Origin: Sphingobacteriaceae bacterium
GTDB lineage: Bacteria; Bacteroidota; Bacteroidia; Sphingobacteriales; Sphingobacteriaceae
NCBI GenBank assembly: GCA_014380615.1
Contig: JACMJM010000013.1
Location: 1 to 64,000 of the forward strand
Direction of reading: 5' to 3'
DNA: 64,000 nt
Under the pieces are notes generated by a model that worked only from the letters and a program-made list of their open reading frames with translations, was not told the origin of the DNA and did not search any database. The position numbers and the translations under genes are program-made. Each line of letters starts with the position of its first letter. Position 1 is the stretch's first letter. Positions 17,624-26,701 of this stretch are shown here, piece after piece.

Positions 17624-20251
17624 ATGGAACAACCTGCTTTAATTACTTCCTTGTCTCAAAATCTTTTAAAAAATTTGCCCGGGATGATATACCACTGCAA
17701 ATTTAGTCCCAATCGAACACTTACTTACGCCAGCAACGGGAGTTATGCTTTAACAGGATATTATCCCAAAGAACTAATTAATAATGCGTTTGCGGAATAT
17801 GCGGATTTAATACATCCTGAAGACAGAGAGTGGTTACTGGAATACTTTAAAGAAAATCTGGCTAAAAAAGATGAATGTAATTGCGAATACCGCATTATAA
17901 GCAGAGACGGAGCAAATAAATGGGTAAGAGAGATTGCAAACGGGGTGTATAATGATGCCGGTGAATTGCTTCATGTAGAAGGATATATAACGGATATAAC
18001 AGAGAAGAAAGAGTTTAGGCAGGTGATCTCTAAGTTAGAAACCCATGTTCAGGAAAAAACCTCTTACGAAAAGCATTTAAAAGCACTATTAGACAGAATT
18101 CCGGATACTTTACTGCGCATTCGTCGAAACGGCGATTATATCTCTTATAAAGCTGAAGGGGATCAAGCCCCCCTATCATCAGGGAATAAGATAAAAAACA
18201 TTAATGGGCTTTTTCCCGTCGCTGTAGCAGATGCCTTTCTCCTGAAAGCGCAACAAGCTTTGGATAACGGCAAGAGCGTTTCGTACGAGTATTACCTTAA
18301 ACATTCAGATCATCAGCGGTTAAATTACGAAGCACGATTTATAAGAAACGATGAGGATGAGGTTATATGTATTATAAGGGATATAACCGCAACTGTTAAA
18401 GCAAAAGAAGAAATTAAAACCGCTAAGGAGTTTTACGAAAGCATTATCAATAATGTAAATATCGATATAGCGGTTTATGATGATAAAAATCGCTATTTAC
18501 TAGTGAGTAAATCGGCGGTTAAAGACGATGCTGTACGAGAATGGTTAATAGGGAAAGACGATTTTGATTATTGTAAAGAACGGGGCAAAAATATAGAACT
18601 TGCCGAATCGAGAACCGAAATGTATAACCTGGTTGATGAGTTGAAGAAACCCATCGAATGGATTGAGGAGCTATCGGACGAATTAGGAAAAAAGCGATTT
18701 TTTGTACGGACATTAAAGCCTTTAAAAGGCCCCGATAATCAAAAATATAAAGTTGGTTACGGTGTGGATATTACAGCCTTAAAGATCATCCAAAATGAGC
18801 TGTTAAGGCGCGAGCATCTTCTTTCGTTTAGTCATAAACTCGCCAAGGTGGGTTATTGGGTTTGGTATCCAAGTAACCGGAAACAAGAATGGAGCGATGG
18901 CGTATTTGATATACTGGAGGAGGCCAAAAATGAAGTAACTCCTTCACTAAACAATTATCTCAACTATATCCATCCTGACGATAAAGAGCATTTCAAAAAT
19001 ACAATCGAGCAATCTAAACAAAGCAATTCCTCTTATTCCCTCGAATATCGAATTCTAACCCGAAACGGGAAGGTGAAATATATAAAAGAGCAGTCTTCCA
19101 GTAAACGGCCCGATTCGAATTCCAATCAATACCTGTTCGGGATGGTACAGGACATCACCGAAATGAAAGCGTCGCAGGATGCTCTTGCCCACAGTGAAGA
19201 ACATTTCAGGGCCATTGCGGAAAGTTCGCCTATTTATATTATTGAAATTTGTTCCGGCTATAAAATTACGTACATAAATAATATCGGAAACCGTAAGGAG
19301 GAAGACGTAATTGGTTCTTCGGCATTCGAATTCGTTTTACCCGAATATCGCGATCAGCTTAGAGAAACGTTAGATAAAGTACTTGCCTTGGGAATAGTTG
19401 AAAACGTTCAGATGCAGGGACAGGGAAGCAATGGTGCTATAGAGTGGTACGATGTAAGTATTGGGCCGGTTAAGAATGATTCGGGAAAAGTTGCTTCAAT
19501 AATCCTTTTAGCACAAAATATAACGGAGAAAAAGGAGAACGAGCAGGAACGAGAACGCTTAATCCGGGAAATTAATAACCGGTACAACGAATTAATGCAG
19601 TTTAATTATATTGTATCTCACAACTTACGCTCTCCGATAGCAAATATTTTGGGGATGTCGTATATCCTCAACCCCAATACTCCTCCAGACGATGTAAAGC
19701 AGATCTTTGATTACATTATGCAATCTGCCCAATCTATCGATACGTTAATAAAAGATCTGAATGATGTTTTAACAGCCCGATCGCCTTTAAACGAAAAAAG
19801 AGAAGCTTTCCAGCTTACTGAGTTAATAAACGGTGTTTGTAATAACCTCGAACAGCAAATATATCAGTCTAACGCCGATGTAATAATTGAAGTTGAAAAA
19901 GCCGCAGAGCAGATAACCAGTATAAAAAGCTATATCCAAAGCATTATCCATAATTTGGTTTCGAATGCGATAAAATACAAATCGCCCGATAGGTATCCCG
20001 AAATCCTGGTTAAAGCCTGGAAAGATTCGCATCATACTTATATAGAAGTGTCTGATAATGGTATGGGTATCGACCTTGAACAATACGGGCAGCAAATCTT
20101 CGGGCTTTATAAACGATTTACTACTCAAAGTGAGGGAAAAGGCTTAGGCTTGCACATGACCAAAGCCCAGGTAGAATCATTGGGAGGAAGCATTTCTGTA
20201 AAAAGCGTGCCTCAGCAAGGCTCAATATTTACAGTGGTATTAACTAATTAG
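17624..20251 (+). CDS. Multi-PAS sensor histidine kinase
   Basis: 875 aa, no signal peptide or membrane segment, so cytoplasmic. About five PAS/PAC units are arranged in tandem (roughly 10-130, 145-260, 265-390, 400-515, 525-640), each closing with a DIT motif. The HisKA dimerisation helix has phospho-acceptor His666 (NYIVSHNLRSPIANIL). The HATPase domain has N-box HNLVSNAIKYK, G1 DNGMGID and G2 GKGLGLHM. There is no response regulator beside it, so it is an orphan kinase; its signal is unknown. Confidence 0.94.
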   Translation: MEQPALITSLSQNLLKNLPGMIYHCKFSPNRTLTYASNGSYALTGYYPKELINNAFAEYADLIHPEDREWLLEYFKENLAKKDECNCEYRIISRDGANKWVREIANGVYNDAGELLHVEGYITDITEKKEFRQVISKLETHVQEKTSYEKHLKALLDRIPDTLLRIRRNGDYISYKAEGDQAPLSSGNKIKNINGLFPVAVADAFLLKAQQALDNGKSVSYEYYLKHSDHQRLNYEARFIRNDEDEVICIIRDITATVKAKEEIKTAKEFYESIINNVNIDIAVYDDKNRYLLVSKSAVKDDAVREWLIGKDDFDYCKERGKNIELAESRTEMYNLVDELKKPIEWIEELSDELGKKRFFVRTLKPLKGPDNQKYKVGYGVDITALKIIQNELLRREHLLSFSHKLAKVGYWVWYPSNRKQEWSDGVFDILEEAKNEVTPSLNNYLNYIHPDDKEHFKNTIEQSKQSNSSYSLEYRILTRNGKVKYIKEQSSSKRPDSNSNQYLFGMVQDITEMKASQDALAHSEEHFRAIAESSPIYIIEICSGYKITYINNIGNRKEEDVIGSSAFEFVLPEYRDQLRETLDKVLALGIVENVQMQGQGSNGAIEWYDVSIGPVKNDSGKVASIILLAQNITEKKENEQERERLIREINNRYNELMQFNYIVSHNLRSPIANILGMSYILNPNTPPDDVKQIFDYIMQSAQSIDTLIKDLNDVLTARSPLNEKREAFQLTELINGVCNNLEQQIYQSNADVIIEVEKAAEQITSIKSYIQSIIHNLVSNAIKYKSPDRYPEILVKAWKDSHHTYIEVSDNGMGIDLEQYGQQIFGLYKRFTTQSEGKGLGLHMTKAQVESLGGSISVKSVPQQGSIFTVVLTN

Positions 20252-20267
20252 GCACGGTTTAATCCAT

Positions 20268-20275
20268 TATCTTTG
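20268..20275 (+). promoter_or_regulatory. -7 element directly before the glycosyltransferase operon
   Basis: TATCTTTG, an exact TAnnTTTG match, ends 8 bp before the ATG at 20284. Transcripts from it would have almost no leader. No clear -33 element is visible. Confidence 0.4.
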
Positions 20276-20283
20276 CATGCTTA

Positions 20284-21882
20284 ATGCGATTAATAGATAA
20301 TTTTCTCTCTCAATCCCCTGGTAAAGTATTTGCCTTTCTGATCTTATTGGCGATTCCGGCCTTTTTTATCAACCTGGGTTTATTGCCGCTTTTTGCCGAT
20401 GAGCCGACAAGAGCTAACGTCGCTTTGGAAATGATCCTTTCGGAAAATTATTCTGTGCCAACTATCGGTGCCGAATTTTATTACAACAAACCGCCCGTTT
20501 ATAATTGGGTGCTTGCTGTTGCTTATCAGGCCTGCGGAAACTTTAGCGAGTTTGTAACGCGCTTACCAGCCATAATACCCTTGTTCTTATTCGCCGCTAC
20601 TATTTATATTTCTGTTAATTATTTCTTGAAAGATAAGCGAATTGCCTTAGTCAGTGCCATGCTGTCTATGTTGAATGGGAGAATGCTGATCTATGATTCG
20701 ATGCTTGGACATATCGATATTTTTTATTCCTGGCTCACCTTTATCTCCTTCATGTGCATCTTTTATTTTTATCAAAAGAAGCAATGGTTTCTGCTCTTTT
20801 TTTCTTCCTATATTATTACCGCTATTACTTTTTTATGCAAGGGTATGCCCTCCATTGTATTTCAAGGGATAACCATCATAGCATTCCTTCTCTATACAAA
20901 GAACTTTAGTAAGCTTTTCGGCTGGAAACATATTTTGAGCGGCATATTTTGCCTGCTGATAATCGCGCTTTACTTTTATAATTATTCGCTGTATAATCCT
21001 AACCTCGAAGGGTATCTGGAAACCATCTGGGATCAGAGCAGCCAGCGTACCGCAGCCAGCGTAGGCTTTTGGAAAAGTATAAAGCATATATTGGCTTTTC
21101 CGTTCGAATACATCGGACACTTGTTCCCGGCCAGTTTGTTGCTATTGTTTTGCCTGCACGGCAGGTTTTTAAAAACAATTTGGTTAAACCCTTTCCTTAA
21201 GTTTTGCACTATAATATTTCTTGCTAATAGTGTAGTATATTGGCTTTCGCCCGAAACACGTCCAAGGTATCTTCTGATGCTTTTTCCCTTATTGTTTATT
21301 GTTTGGAGCCATGCTTATTATACCTATCGTGAGAGTTTGCCCGGGGTTACCAGGGCTTTTAATATTATTATTATTGCTTTGGCGATAGCGGTAACGGTCG
21401 CGATACCCGTTGCTCTGTTCGCGGGGATGGAGCAGTATGTGCGCTTTTTGTTGCCGAAAGTTATACTGGTTTTTTGTTTGTCGGGGTTCTTTGCCTTTTT
21501 GATAATTCGCTTACGCGATACCAAGCTCTTTGCCTTCCTGGCGTTGTTATTAGTAGTGAGGCTTGGATTTAGCTGGTTTGTGTTGCCGCATCGACTGCAA
21601 CATGATGAGGGAACTTATTATCGTTCGGCCTCACAAGAAATGGGCAGGATTGCCGGCAAAAATTCCTTTTATTTCTATCAGTACCACCCGGAAGTTCAAA
21701 ATATCCCTTTTCATGATAAACTTATCTTTTACATACAGAGGGAACGCATGAAACAGGTAAAGTTCACAGAGATAGACACTCTAAGCGGTTATTATCTTAC
21801 CTTTGACCGCGATTTAAAAAATCCTGGTGCCCGCCTGTTGAAAACATACAACAGCAATCTGAAATTATACAAAATAGAATGA
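20284..21882 (+). CDS. ArnT/PMT-like membrane glycosyltransferase (GT39/GT83)
   Basis: 532 aa with about 10-12 hydrophobic segments. The first periplasmic loop carries LFADEPTRANVALEMI and FYYNKPPVYNWVLA, characteristic of the ArnT/PMT_2 superfamily, with the acidic residue of the DE motif as presumed catalytic base. Such enzymes move a sugar from a polyprenyl-phosphate donor to lipid A or another acceptor on the periplasmic face. A 4-bp overlap with the downstream GT2 gene indicates an operon and suggests that the GT2 makes the polyprenyl-phosphate sugar donor. The acceptor is unknown. Confidence 0.88.
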   Translation: MRLIDNFLSQSPGKVFAFLILLAIPAFFINLGLLPLFADEPTRANVALEMILSENYSVPTIGAEFYYNKPPVYNWVLAVAYQACGNFSEFVTRLPAIIPLFLFAATIYISVNYFLKDKRIALVSAMLSMLNGRMLIYDSMLGHIDIFYSWLTFISFMCIFYFYQKKQWFLLFFSSYIITAITFLCKGMPSIVFQGITIIAFLLYTKNFSKLFGWKHILSGIFCLLIIALYFYNYSLYNPNLEGYLETIWDQSSQRTAASVGFWKSIKHILAFPFEYIGHLFPASLLLLFCLHGRFLKTIWLNPFLKFCTIIFLANSVVYWLSPETRPRYLLMLFPLLFIVWSHAYYTYRESLPGVTRAFNIIIIALAIAVTVAIPVALFAGMEQYVRFLLPKVILVFCLSGFFAFLIIRLRDTKLFAFLALLLVVRLGFSWFVLPHRLQHDEGTYYRSASQEMGRIAGKNSFYFYQYHPEVQNIPFHDKLIFYIQRERMKQVKFTEIDTLSGYYLTFDRDLKNPGARLLKTYNSNLKLYKIE

Positions 21883-22835
21883 GAGAACTCTCGGTAGTAA
21901 TAACCGTTCTTAACGAAAAAGAAAATATAGCTCCGATGATCGAGTCTATAGAAAACGCTTTAACGGGAATTGACTATGAAGTGATATTTGTAGACGATGG
22001 TTCTAATGACGGTACACAGAAAGAAATTCGTAAACACGCAAACGACCATGTAATTCTGGTTGAGCTGAGGAAAAATTACGGTCAAAGTACCGCCATGACT
22101 GCCGGAATTGACCATACAACGGGTACCTACATTGCATTACTGGACGGAGATTTGCAAAACGATCCTTCTGATATCCCATTCATGCTTCAGAAAATGAAAG
22201 ATGAAGACTGGGACGTTGTAGCAGGAAACCGTAAAAACCGTAAAGACGGCATGTTCCTGAGGAAAATTCCATCTAAAATCGCCAACGCTTTAATTCGCCG
22301 AATGACGGGGGTTTATATCAAAGATTACGGTTGCACGCTTAAAGTTTTTAAACGCGAAATAGCTGAGGATTTGGGAATATATGGAGAACTGCACCGTTTC
22401 ATTCCGGTTTTGGCCAAACTTCAGGGAGCCAGTATAACACAGGTAGATGTTAAACATCATGCTCGCCTTCACGGTTCTTCGAAATACGGATTGAACCGCA
22501 CTTTTAAGGTAATGGCAGATTTGGTAACGATGGTGTTTTTTCGGAAATATATTCAGAAGCCGATGCACCTTTTTGGTACGCTAGGGTTTATTTCTTTTGC
22601 GTTAGGGGCATTCATAAATTTTTATTTATTGATACTTAAAATCTTAGGCAACGATATCGGCGGAAAACCTCTGTTAATTCTGGGCCTCATTTTTGTGTTA
22701 GGCGGAATTCAGCTGATAACAATCGGCATTTTAGCGGAAATAAATGTTCGTACATATTTTGAAGGAACAAACAGAAAAACGTATCAGGTAAGAAGAGTTT
22801 TTAAAGGAAATGAAGAAAATTTGGAAAGTCGTTAA
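21879..22835 (+). CDS. Polyprenyl-phosphate glycosyltransferase (GT2, DPM1/ArnC-like)
   Basis: 318 aa. A GT-A domain at residues 1-220 begins ELSVVITVLNEKENI and has VIFVDDGSNDGT and the metal-binding LLDGDLQNDPSDI. Two C-terminal membrane helices (about 228-255 and 264-290) anchor it. This layout is typical of GtrB/ArnC-type enzymes that transfer a sugar from a nucleotide to undecaprenyl phosphate. It overlaps the upstream ArnT-like gene by 4 bp (ATGA) and the downstream flippase-like gene by 26 bp. Confidence 0.92.
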   Translation: MRELSVVITVLNEKENIAPMIESIENALTGIDYEVIFVDDGSNDGTQKEIRKHANDHVILVELRKNYGQSTAMTAGIDHTTGTYIALLDGDLQNDPSDIPFMLQKMKDEDWDVVAGNRKNRKDGMFLRKIPSKIANALIRRMTGVYIKDYGCTLKVFKREIAEDLGIYGELHRFIPVLAKLQGASITQVDVKHHARLHGSSKYGLNRTFKVMADLVTMVFFRKYIQKPMHLFGTLGFISFALGAFINFYLLILKILGNDIGGKPLLILGLIFVLGGIQLITIGILAEINVRTYFEGTNRKTYQVRRVFKGNEENLESR

Positions 22836-23730
22836 AACGCCTTTAAAGATTGTAATCACAATCGCGCTGATTTACGTTGTATTTCAAAAGATTGATTTTA
22901 ATCAGCTAAAAGGACTATATCTCACAAGTAATCTGTTTTATATATTTCTGGCTCTGCTGGCTTATTTTTTTTCGCAGGTTGTTTCTTCCTGGCGCTTGTT
23001 AAGCTTTCTGAAATCGATTGGAATCGACGCGTCTTTCGATTTTAATTTCAAGCTGTACCTTCTCGGCTTATTTTATAACATTTATGGCGGTATCGGCGGC
23101 GACGGATACAAAATTTACCTGCTCAGAAAGCGTTTTCAAAAACGTACCAGGAGGATTGTATTTGCCATACTTTTAGACCGGGTTAGCGGCTTGTGGGCTA
23201 TCGGTTTTCTTTTCGCGATACTGATCTTAATGATCCCGAGGATTGAAATACCATGGTACATTATTTTACCAGCCCTGGCAATGGGTACCATGAGTTATTA
23301 CGTGGTACTCCAAAAATTCTTTAAAGAATATAATACAAACTTTATTCAGGCTCATGCAAAAGCCATCGCGGTTCAATCTTTGCAGTTGCTGAGTGTAATG
23401 TGTATTTTATTTTCGCAAAATTTTTCCGGTAAATTTTCGCCTTACCTTTTTAGCTTCTTAGTGTCATCAATTGCCGCGATTGTACCCATCGGGGCATTCG
23501 GATTCGGAACCAGAGAGTATGTAATGATTCATATTTCGGAGGTGTTTGATATGAAAGAGAGCCTGGCTGTATTCGTTACTTTTACTTTCTCAATATTATC
23601 GACATTGGTTGCCCTTTCGGGACTTTGGTTTGTTTACCGCTCGAAAGAGTTTGAGCCATTGCCGAGTGAAGAAGAAGCCGAAGATTTCGAAAATGAAGCT
23701 GATAAGTCTATTGTAGAATCGCCTGATTAG
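22810..23730 (+). CDS. YbhN/LPG-synthase-like flippase-domain membrane protein
   Basis: 306 aa with about eight membrane segments. Motifs GGIGGDGYKIYLLRKR and SLAVFVTFTFSILSTLVALSGLW match the lysylphosphatidylglycerol-synthase transmembrane (UPF0104/AglD) family. The catalytic MprF C-domain is absent, so it is not an aminoacyl-PG synthase. The acidic cytoplasmic tail (from about 275) is Glu-rich. Third gene of the GT operon, it could move or assist a lipid-linked sugar; that role is inference. Its 3' end overlaps the convergent epimerase gene by 23 bp. Confidence 0.87.
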   Translation: MKKIWKVVKTPLKIVITIALIYVVFQKIDFNQLKGLYLTSNLFYIFLALLAYFFSQVVSSWRLLSFLKSIGIDASFDFNFKLYLLGLFYNIYGGIGGDGYKIYLLRKRFQKRTRRIVFAILLDRVSGLWAIGFLFAILILMIPRIEIPWYIILPALAMGTMSYYVVLQKFFKEYNTNFIQAHAKAIAVQSLQLLSVMCILFSQNFSGKFSPYLFSFLVSSIAAIVPIGAFGFGTREYVMIHISEVFDMKESLAVFVTFTFSILSTLVALSGLWFVYRSKEFEPLPSEEEAEDFENEADKSIVESPD

Positions 23731-24664
23731 TGTTGTACCAGCGGTAAAACTCTTTTAAGCCGTCTTTGAGGTTTGTTGAAGGATGGTAATTTAATAAATT
23801 CTCCGCTTTAGAAATATCCGCATAGGTTCGAGGCACATCGCCCGGCTGCTCTTCCAAACGATTAATCTGGGCTTTTTTGCCGCATACATCTTCTACTGCT
23901 TCAATTAATTCTGAAAGCGTTACGGTATTGTGGTTCCCGAGATTAATAATTTCAAAGTCCGACTTATCGTAATCTATTGCCGCGATAAGCCCTTTCACGG
24001 TATCGCCTACAAAAGTATAATCCCTGCTTGTAGAGCCATCACCAAAAACTGGGATAGGCTGATTGTTAAGTATAGATTTAAAAAATTTATGAATAGCCAG
24101 ATCAGGTCTTTGCCCCGGTCCGTAGACCGTAAAAAATCGCAAAGCGAGAAAACGAATTCCGTAAAGTTTGCTGTAAACATGCCCCAGCATTTCGCCCGAA
24201 AGCTTAGTTGAGGCGTAAGGGCTTATAGGTAATAATTTTTCTTCCTCGTTCCATGGCACATTCTCATTTATTCCATAAACGCTACTTGATGAGGCAAAAA
24301 TAAACTGTTTTATTTCGCGGCTTTTGGCAAATTCGAGCAGTGTTTGTGTGCCGCTTACATTCACATCCTGATAAAGGATCGGGTTCTTGATACTTGGCCT
24401 TACTCCGGCCTTGGCCGCAAGATGGATAATGATGTGAATGTCGGGTATTTGTTCCAGATCGGCGGTTTCCCTGATATCACCTTCAATAAACTTAAAGTCA
24501 GGGTTTGTTTCAAAGGGTTTGATGTTCAGTTCTTTTTGCCCCCTGGAATAAAAGTCGTCGAAATTATCGATAGCGGTAACCTTAAAATCGCGGTTTAATA
24601 ATTCACCAATCAGGTTGCTGCCGATAAAGCCGGCTCCACCCGTTACCAGAATATGTCTCATCAA
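23708..24664 (-). CDS. NAD-dependent sugar-nucleotide epimerase/dehydratase (SDR)
   Basis: 318 aa extended SDR. NAD-binding VTGGAGFIGSNL lies at the N-terminus, followed by HLAAKAGVRPSIKNP, SSSSVYG and the catalytic pair YASTK. RFFTVYGPGQRPDLAIHKF and GDGSTSRDYTFV are substrate-domain motifs seen in UDP-glucuronate 4-epimerases and GalE relatives. The best guess is UDP-GlcA 4-epimerase, but substrate is not proven. It faces the GT cassette and may supply its sugar donor. A -7 box lies 14 bp before its ATG. Confidence 0.9.
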   Translation of the reverse strand: MMRHILVTGGAGFIGSNLIGELLNRDFKVTAIDNFDDFYSRGQKELNIKPFETNPDFKFIEGDIRETADLEQIPDIHIIIHLAAKAGVRPSIKNPILYQDVNVSGTQTLLEFAKSREIKQFIFASSSSVYGINENVPWNEEEKLLPISPYASTKLSGEMLGHVYSKLYGIRFLALRFFTVYGPGQRPDLAIHKFFKSILNNQPIPVFGDGSTSRDYTFVGDTVKGLIAAIDYDKSDFEIINLGNHNTVTLSELIEAVEDVCGKKAQINRLEEQPGDVPRTYADISKAENLLNYHPSTNLKDGLKEFYRWYNTNQAILQ

Positions 24665-24678
24665 AGTATTTAAGGCTG

Positions 24679-24686
24679 CAAATCTA
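24679..24686 (-). promoter_or_regulatory. -7 element upstream of the epimerase
   Basis: Minus strand TAGATTTG matches TAnnTTTG exactly and ends 14 bp before the ATG. No -33 TTG at standard spacing. Confidence 0.35.
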
Positions 24687-24934
24687 CGCTATTATTTTTT
24701 TTTATGATATTGGAAGGCTCATTTCTGAGTAAAATCTCCTATTAAACTACGAACTTTGTACAGGCCTCATGATTAAGGCATATACAACAGGGGATTAAAA
24801 ACCTATACCTTTACCTTAAATAAAGAATGCCATTAAACCATCAAGAAGAGCGGTTTATTGAGCACCGTAAACACTATAACCATTGAAATATGCTCATCCG
24901 CCAGCTGGCTGATAGCCATTAAAACGACAATTAT

Positions 24935-25636
24935 ATGAAAATAGTAATAACAGGTGCCAGCAGTGGAGTAGGATTTGAAGCCGTTTTAGAATTTATACTT
25001 AATTCTGAACATGAAGTTGTTGCCCTTGCACGCAATGAAAGTAATTTAAAACGACTTTACCAGATCGCATCCTCTCTTAATCCCGAATGCAAGCTGTTCC
25101 CCGCTAAATTTGATATCGTGCATGACGATTACACTTCGCTAATTAGTTTTATAGAAGACAGGATCGGATCGGTTGATATTCTGATTAACAACGCCGGGCA
25201 ACTCATCAATAAACCGTTCGAAGAAACCACCCAATTAGACTTCGTAGAAATGCTGCAGAGTAATTTATTGGGCCATGTTAAAATGATTCACCATTTATTG
25301 CCACTTTTAAATGAAAACGCACATGTGGTAAATGTGGGAAGTATGGGCGGTTATTCGGGTAGCGTTAAATTTCCGGGATTATCGGCTTATTCGGCAAGTA
25401 AGGCGGCCTTGCATACGCTTACGGAGTGCCTGGCGGTTGAGTACAAAGAACGTAAAATTCATTTCAATTGCCTGGCTTTGGGTTCCGCCCAGACAGAAAT
25501 GCTCGAAAAAGCTTTTCCTGGATACCAATCGCCTGTAATGGCCTTTGAAATGGGCAAATACATTGCTGATTTTTCTCTCACGGGGCATAAGTTTTTTAAT
25601 GGAAAAGTACTACCTGTTGCCGTTACAACCCCATAA
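24935..25636 (+). CDS. Short-chain dehydrogenase/reductase
   Basis: 233 aa classical SDR. The cofactor motif TGASSGVGFE is at residues 6-15, NNAG follows around 88-91, and the catalytic Ser-Tyr-Lys set is read at VGSMGGYSG and YSASKAALH. Substrate cannot be told from sequence. The 270-bp region upstream has no gene and no clear promoter. The lipoprotein gene follows after 9 bp, so the two are probably cotranscribed. Confidence 0.92.
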   Translation: MKIVITGASSGVGFEAVLEFILNSEHEVVALARNESNLKRLYQIASSLNPECKLFPAKFDIVHDDYTSLISFIEDRIGSVDILINNAGQLINKPFEETTQLDFVEMLQSNLLGHVKMIHHLLPLLNENAHVVNVGSMGGYSGSVKFPGLSAYSASKAALHTLTECLAVEYKERKIHFNCLALGSAQTEMLEKAFPGYQSPVMAFEMGKYIADFSLTGHKFFNGKVLPVAVTTP

Positions 25637-25645
25637 ATCAATATC

Positions 25646-26131
25646 ATGAAATCTATTTATTGTATGCTGATCCTGTCTGTTTTCGCACTTGCTTGCAGTA
25701 ACGAAAGAGAGGTTAAAACCGATGCCGCCGACACCCTTGAGATAAAAAATTCTTCACAAATTACTACTTCTCCCTATAGTGTTGAATATGATGAGAATAC
25801 TCAGAATTTGAGCTTGATTAAAAGCAGGGAAAACGCTATGGATGCGAGTGTGGCAGACATTATTCGGGTATTGAATCAAAAGTATGAAGGTATAAAACTT
25901 GATTTAGTAAATGAAGGTACTGATACGGTGGAAGTTAAAATCGATGACGCCAGCAAACTTAATCAGCAAATGGGTACCGCTGGCGCCGAAGCATACCTGG
26001 CCGAACTGACTTTCTCTTTTACAGAATTAAAAGGGGTTAAAGCAGTGAAGATCGATTTTGAAGAGGGCGATCATGCTATGCCGGGAGTTTATAGCAGGGA
26101 TGATTTTAACAACTTGACAGTAAATAAATAA
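25646..26131 (+). CDS. Small predicted lipoprotein
   Basis: 161 aa. The N-terminus MKSIYCMLILSVFALACS is a type II signal peptide with the lipobox ALAC, so Cys17 would be lipidated. The mature part is acidic with an alpha/beta pattern and a terminal region VKAVKIDFEEGDHAMPGVYSR. I do not recognise a family, though it faintly resembles Bacteroidota GerMN/sporulation-like small domains in layout. Lies 9 bp after the SDR gene and ends at a hairpin shared with ssb. Confidence 0.8.
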   Translation: MKSIYCMLILSVFALACSNEREVKTDAADTLEIKNSSQITTSPYSVEYDENTQNLSLIKSRENAMDASVADIIRVLNQKYEGIKLDLVNEGTDTVEVKIDDASKLNQQMGTAGAEAYLAELTFSFTELKGVKAVKIDFEEGDHAMPGVYSRDDFNNLTVNK

Positions 26132-26161
26132 AACGGCCACCCAAGTTATCGGGTAGCCGTT
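26132..26161 (-). terminator. Terminator between the lipoprotein gene and ssb
   Basis: AACGGCCACCC (26132-26142) pairs with GGGTAGCCGTT (26151-26161) with one mismatch and an 8-nt loop. On the minus strand it is followed by TTTTATTTATTT, so it best serves ssb; it may also stop the convergent lipoprotein transcript. Confidence 0.65.
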
Positions 26162-26186
26162 ATCTTCATAAGCAGATAGTAAAACT

Positions 26187-26528
26187 TTAGTCTTTCTTTT
26201 TATCCAAAAGCAAGATCTCATTCACAATAATCTCAGTAATAAATTTCTTTACACCCGCATTATCGGTATAGCTTCTGGAGCTTAACCGGCCCTCAATGCT
26301 AATCTCACTTCCTTTGCGTAAATACTTTTCAGCCACTTTCGCATTGTTATCCCACATTACCAGATTGTGCCATTGTGTTTCTTCAATTTTTTCTCCTTTA
26401 TCATTTTTATAAGAAGAGTTTGTCGCGATAGATACCTTCGCCAGCTTTTTGTTGTTAGTGGTTGTTTTGATTTCTGGTTCGTTACCTAAATGACCTACAA
26501 GACGAACGCTGTTTCTTAAATTACTCAT
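26187..26528 (-). CDS. ssb: Single-stranded DNA-binding protein
   Basis: 113 aa from the ATG at 26526-26528 (MSNLRNSVRLVGHLG), the usual SSB start. The open frame extends upstream to 26663 but only through the AT-rich palindrome and non-SSB sequence. An OB-fold is evident: NSVRLVGHLGNEPEIK, TQWHNLVMWDNNAKVAEKYL and SEISIEGRLSSRSYTD. The protein lacks the long acidic C-terminal tail of replicative SSBs and ends LLDKKKD, so it may be an accessory SSB. Upstream is a 30-bp near-perfect palindrome shared with the divergent gene. Confidence 0.92.
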   Translation of the reverse strand: MSNLRNSVRLVGHLGNEPEIKTTTNNKKLAKVSIATNSSYKNDKGEKIEETQWHNLVMWDNNAKVAEKYLRKGSEISIEGRLSSRSYTDNAGVKKFITEIIVNEILLLDKKKD

Positions 26529-26638
26529 GTTTTTAATTTTTAGTTGATTTACCCGATTAACGAACAGTGATATTCCTTCATCACCGACGATACAAAGGTG
26601 CAAACAGCCCAAAAACTTAGCCGGAGTGTAAACATTTA

Positions 26639-26668
26639 TATCCGTATATATCCGGATATACACGGATA
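26639..26668. promoter_or_regulatory. 30-bp dyad between ssb and the YwqK-like gene
   Basis: A near-perfect palindrome (28 of 30 bases symmetric) built from TATCCG and CGGATA half-sites with a TCCGGA centre. Weaker flanking symmetry extends it (TAAACATT at 26629-26636, AATGTTTA at 26668-26675). Its position between divergent genes, 34 bp before one ATG, suggests an operator. The binding protein is unknown. Confidence 0.55.
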
Positions 26669-26701
26669 ATGTTTATGTTTGAGAAACTAAAACCTATTTA
26701 C

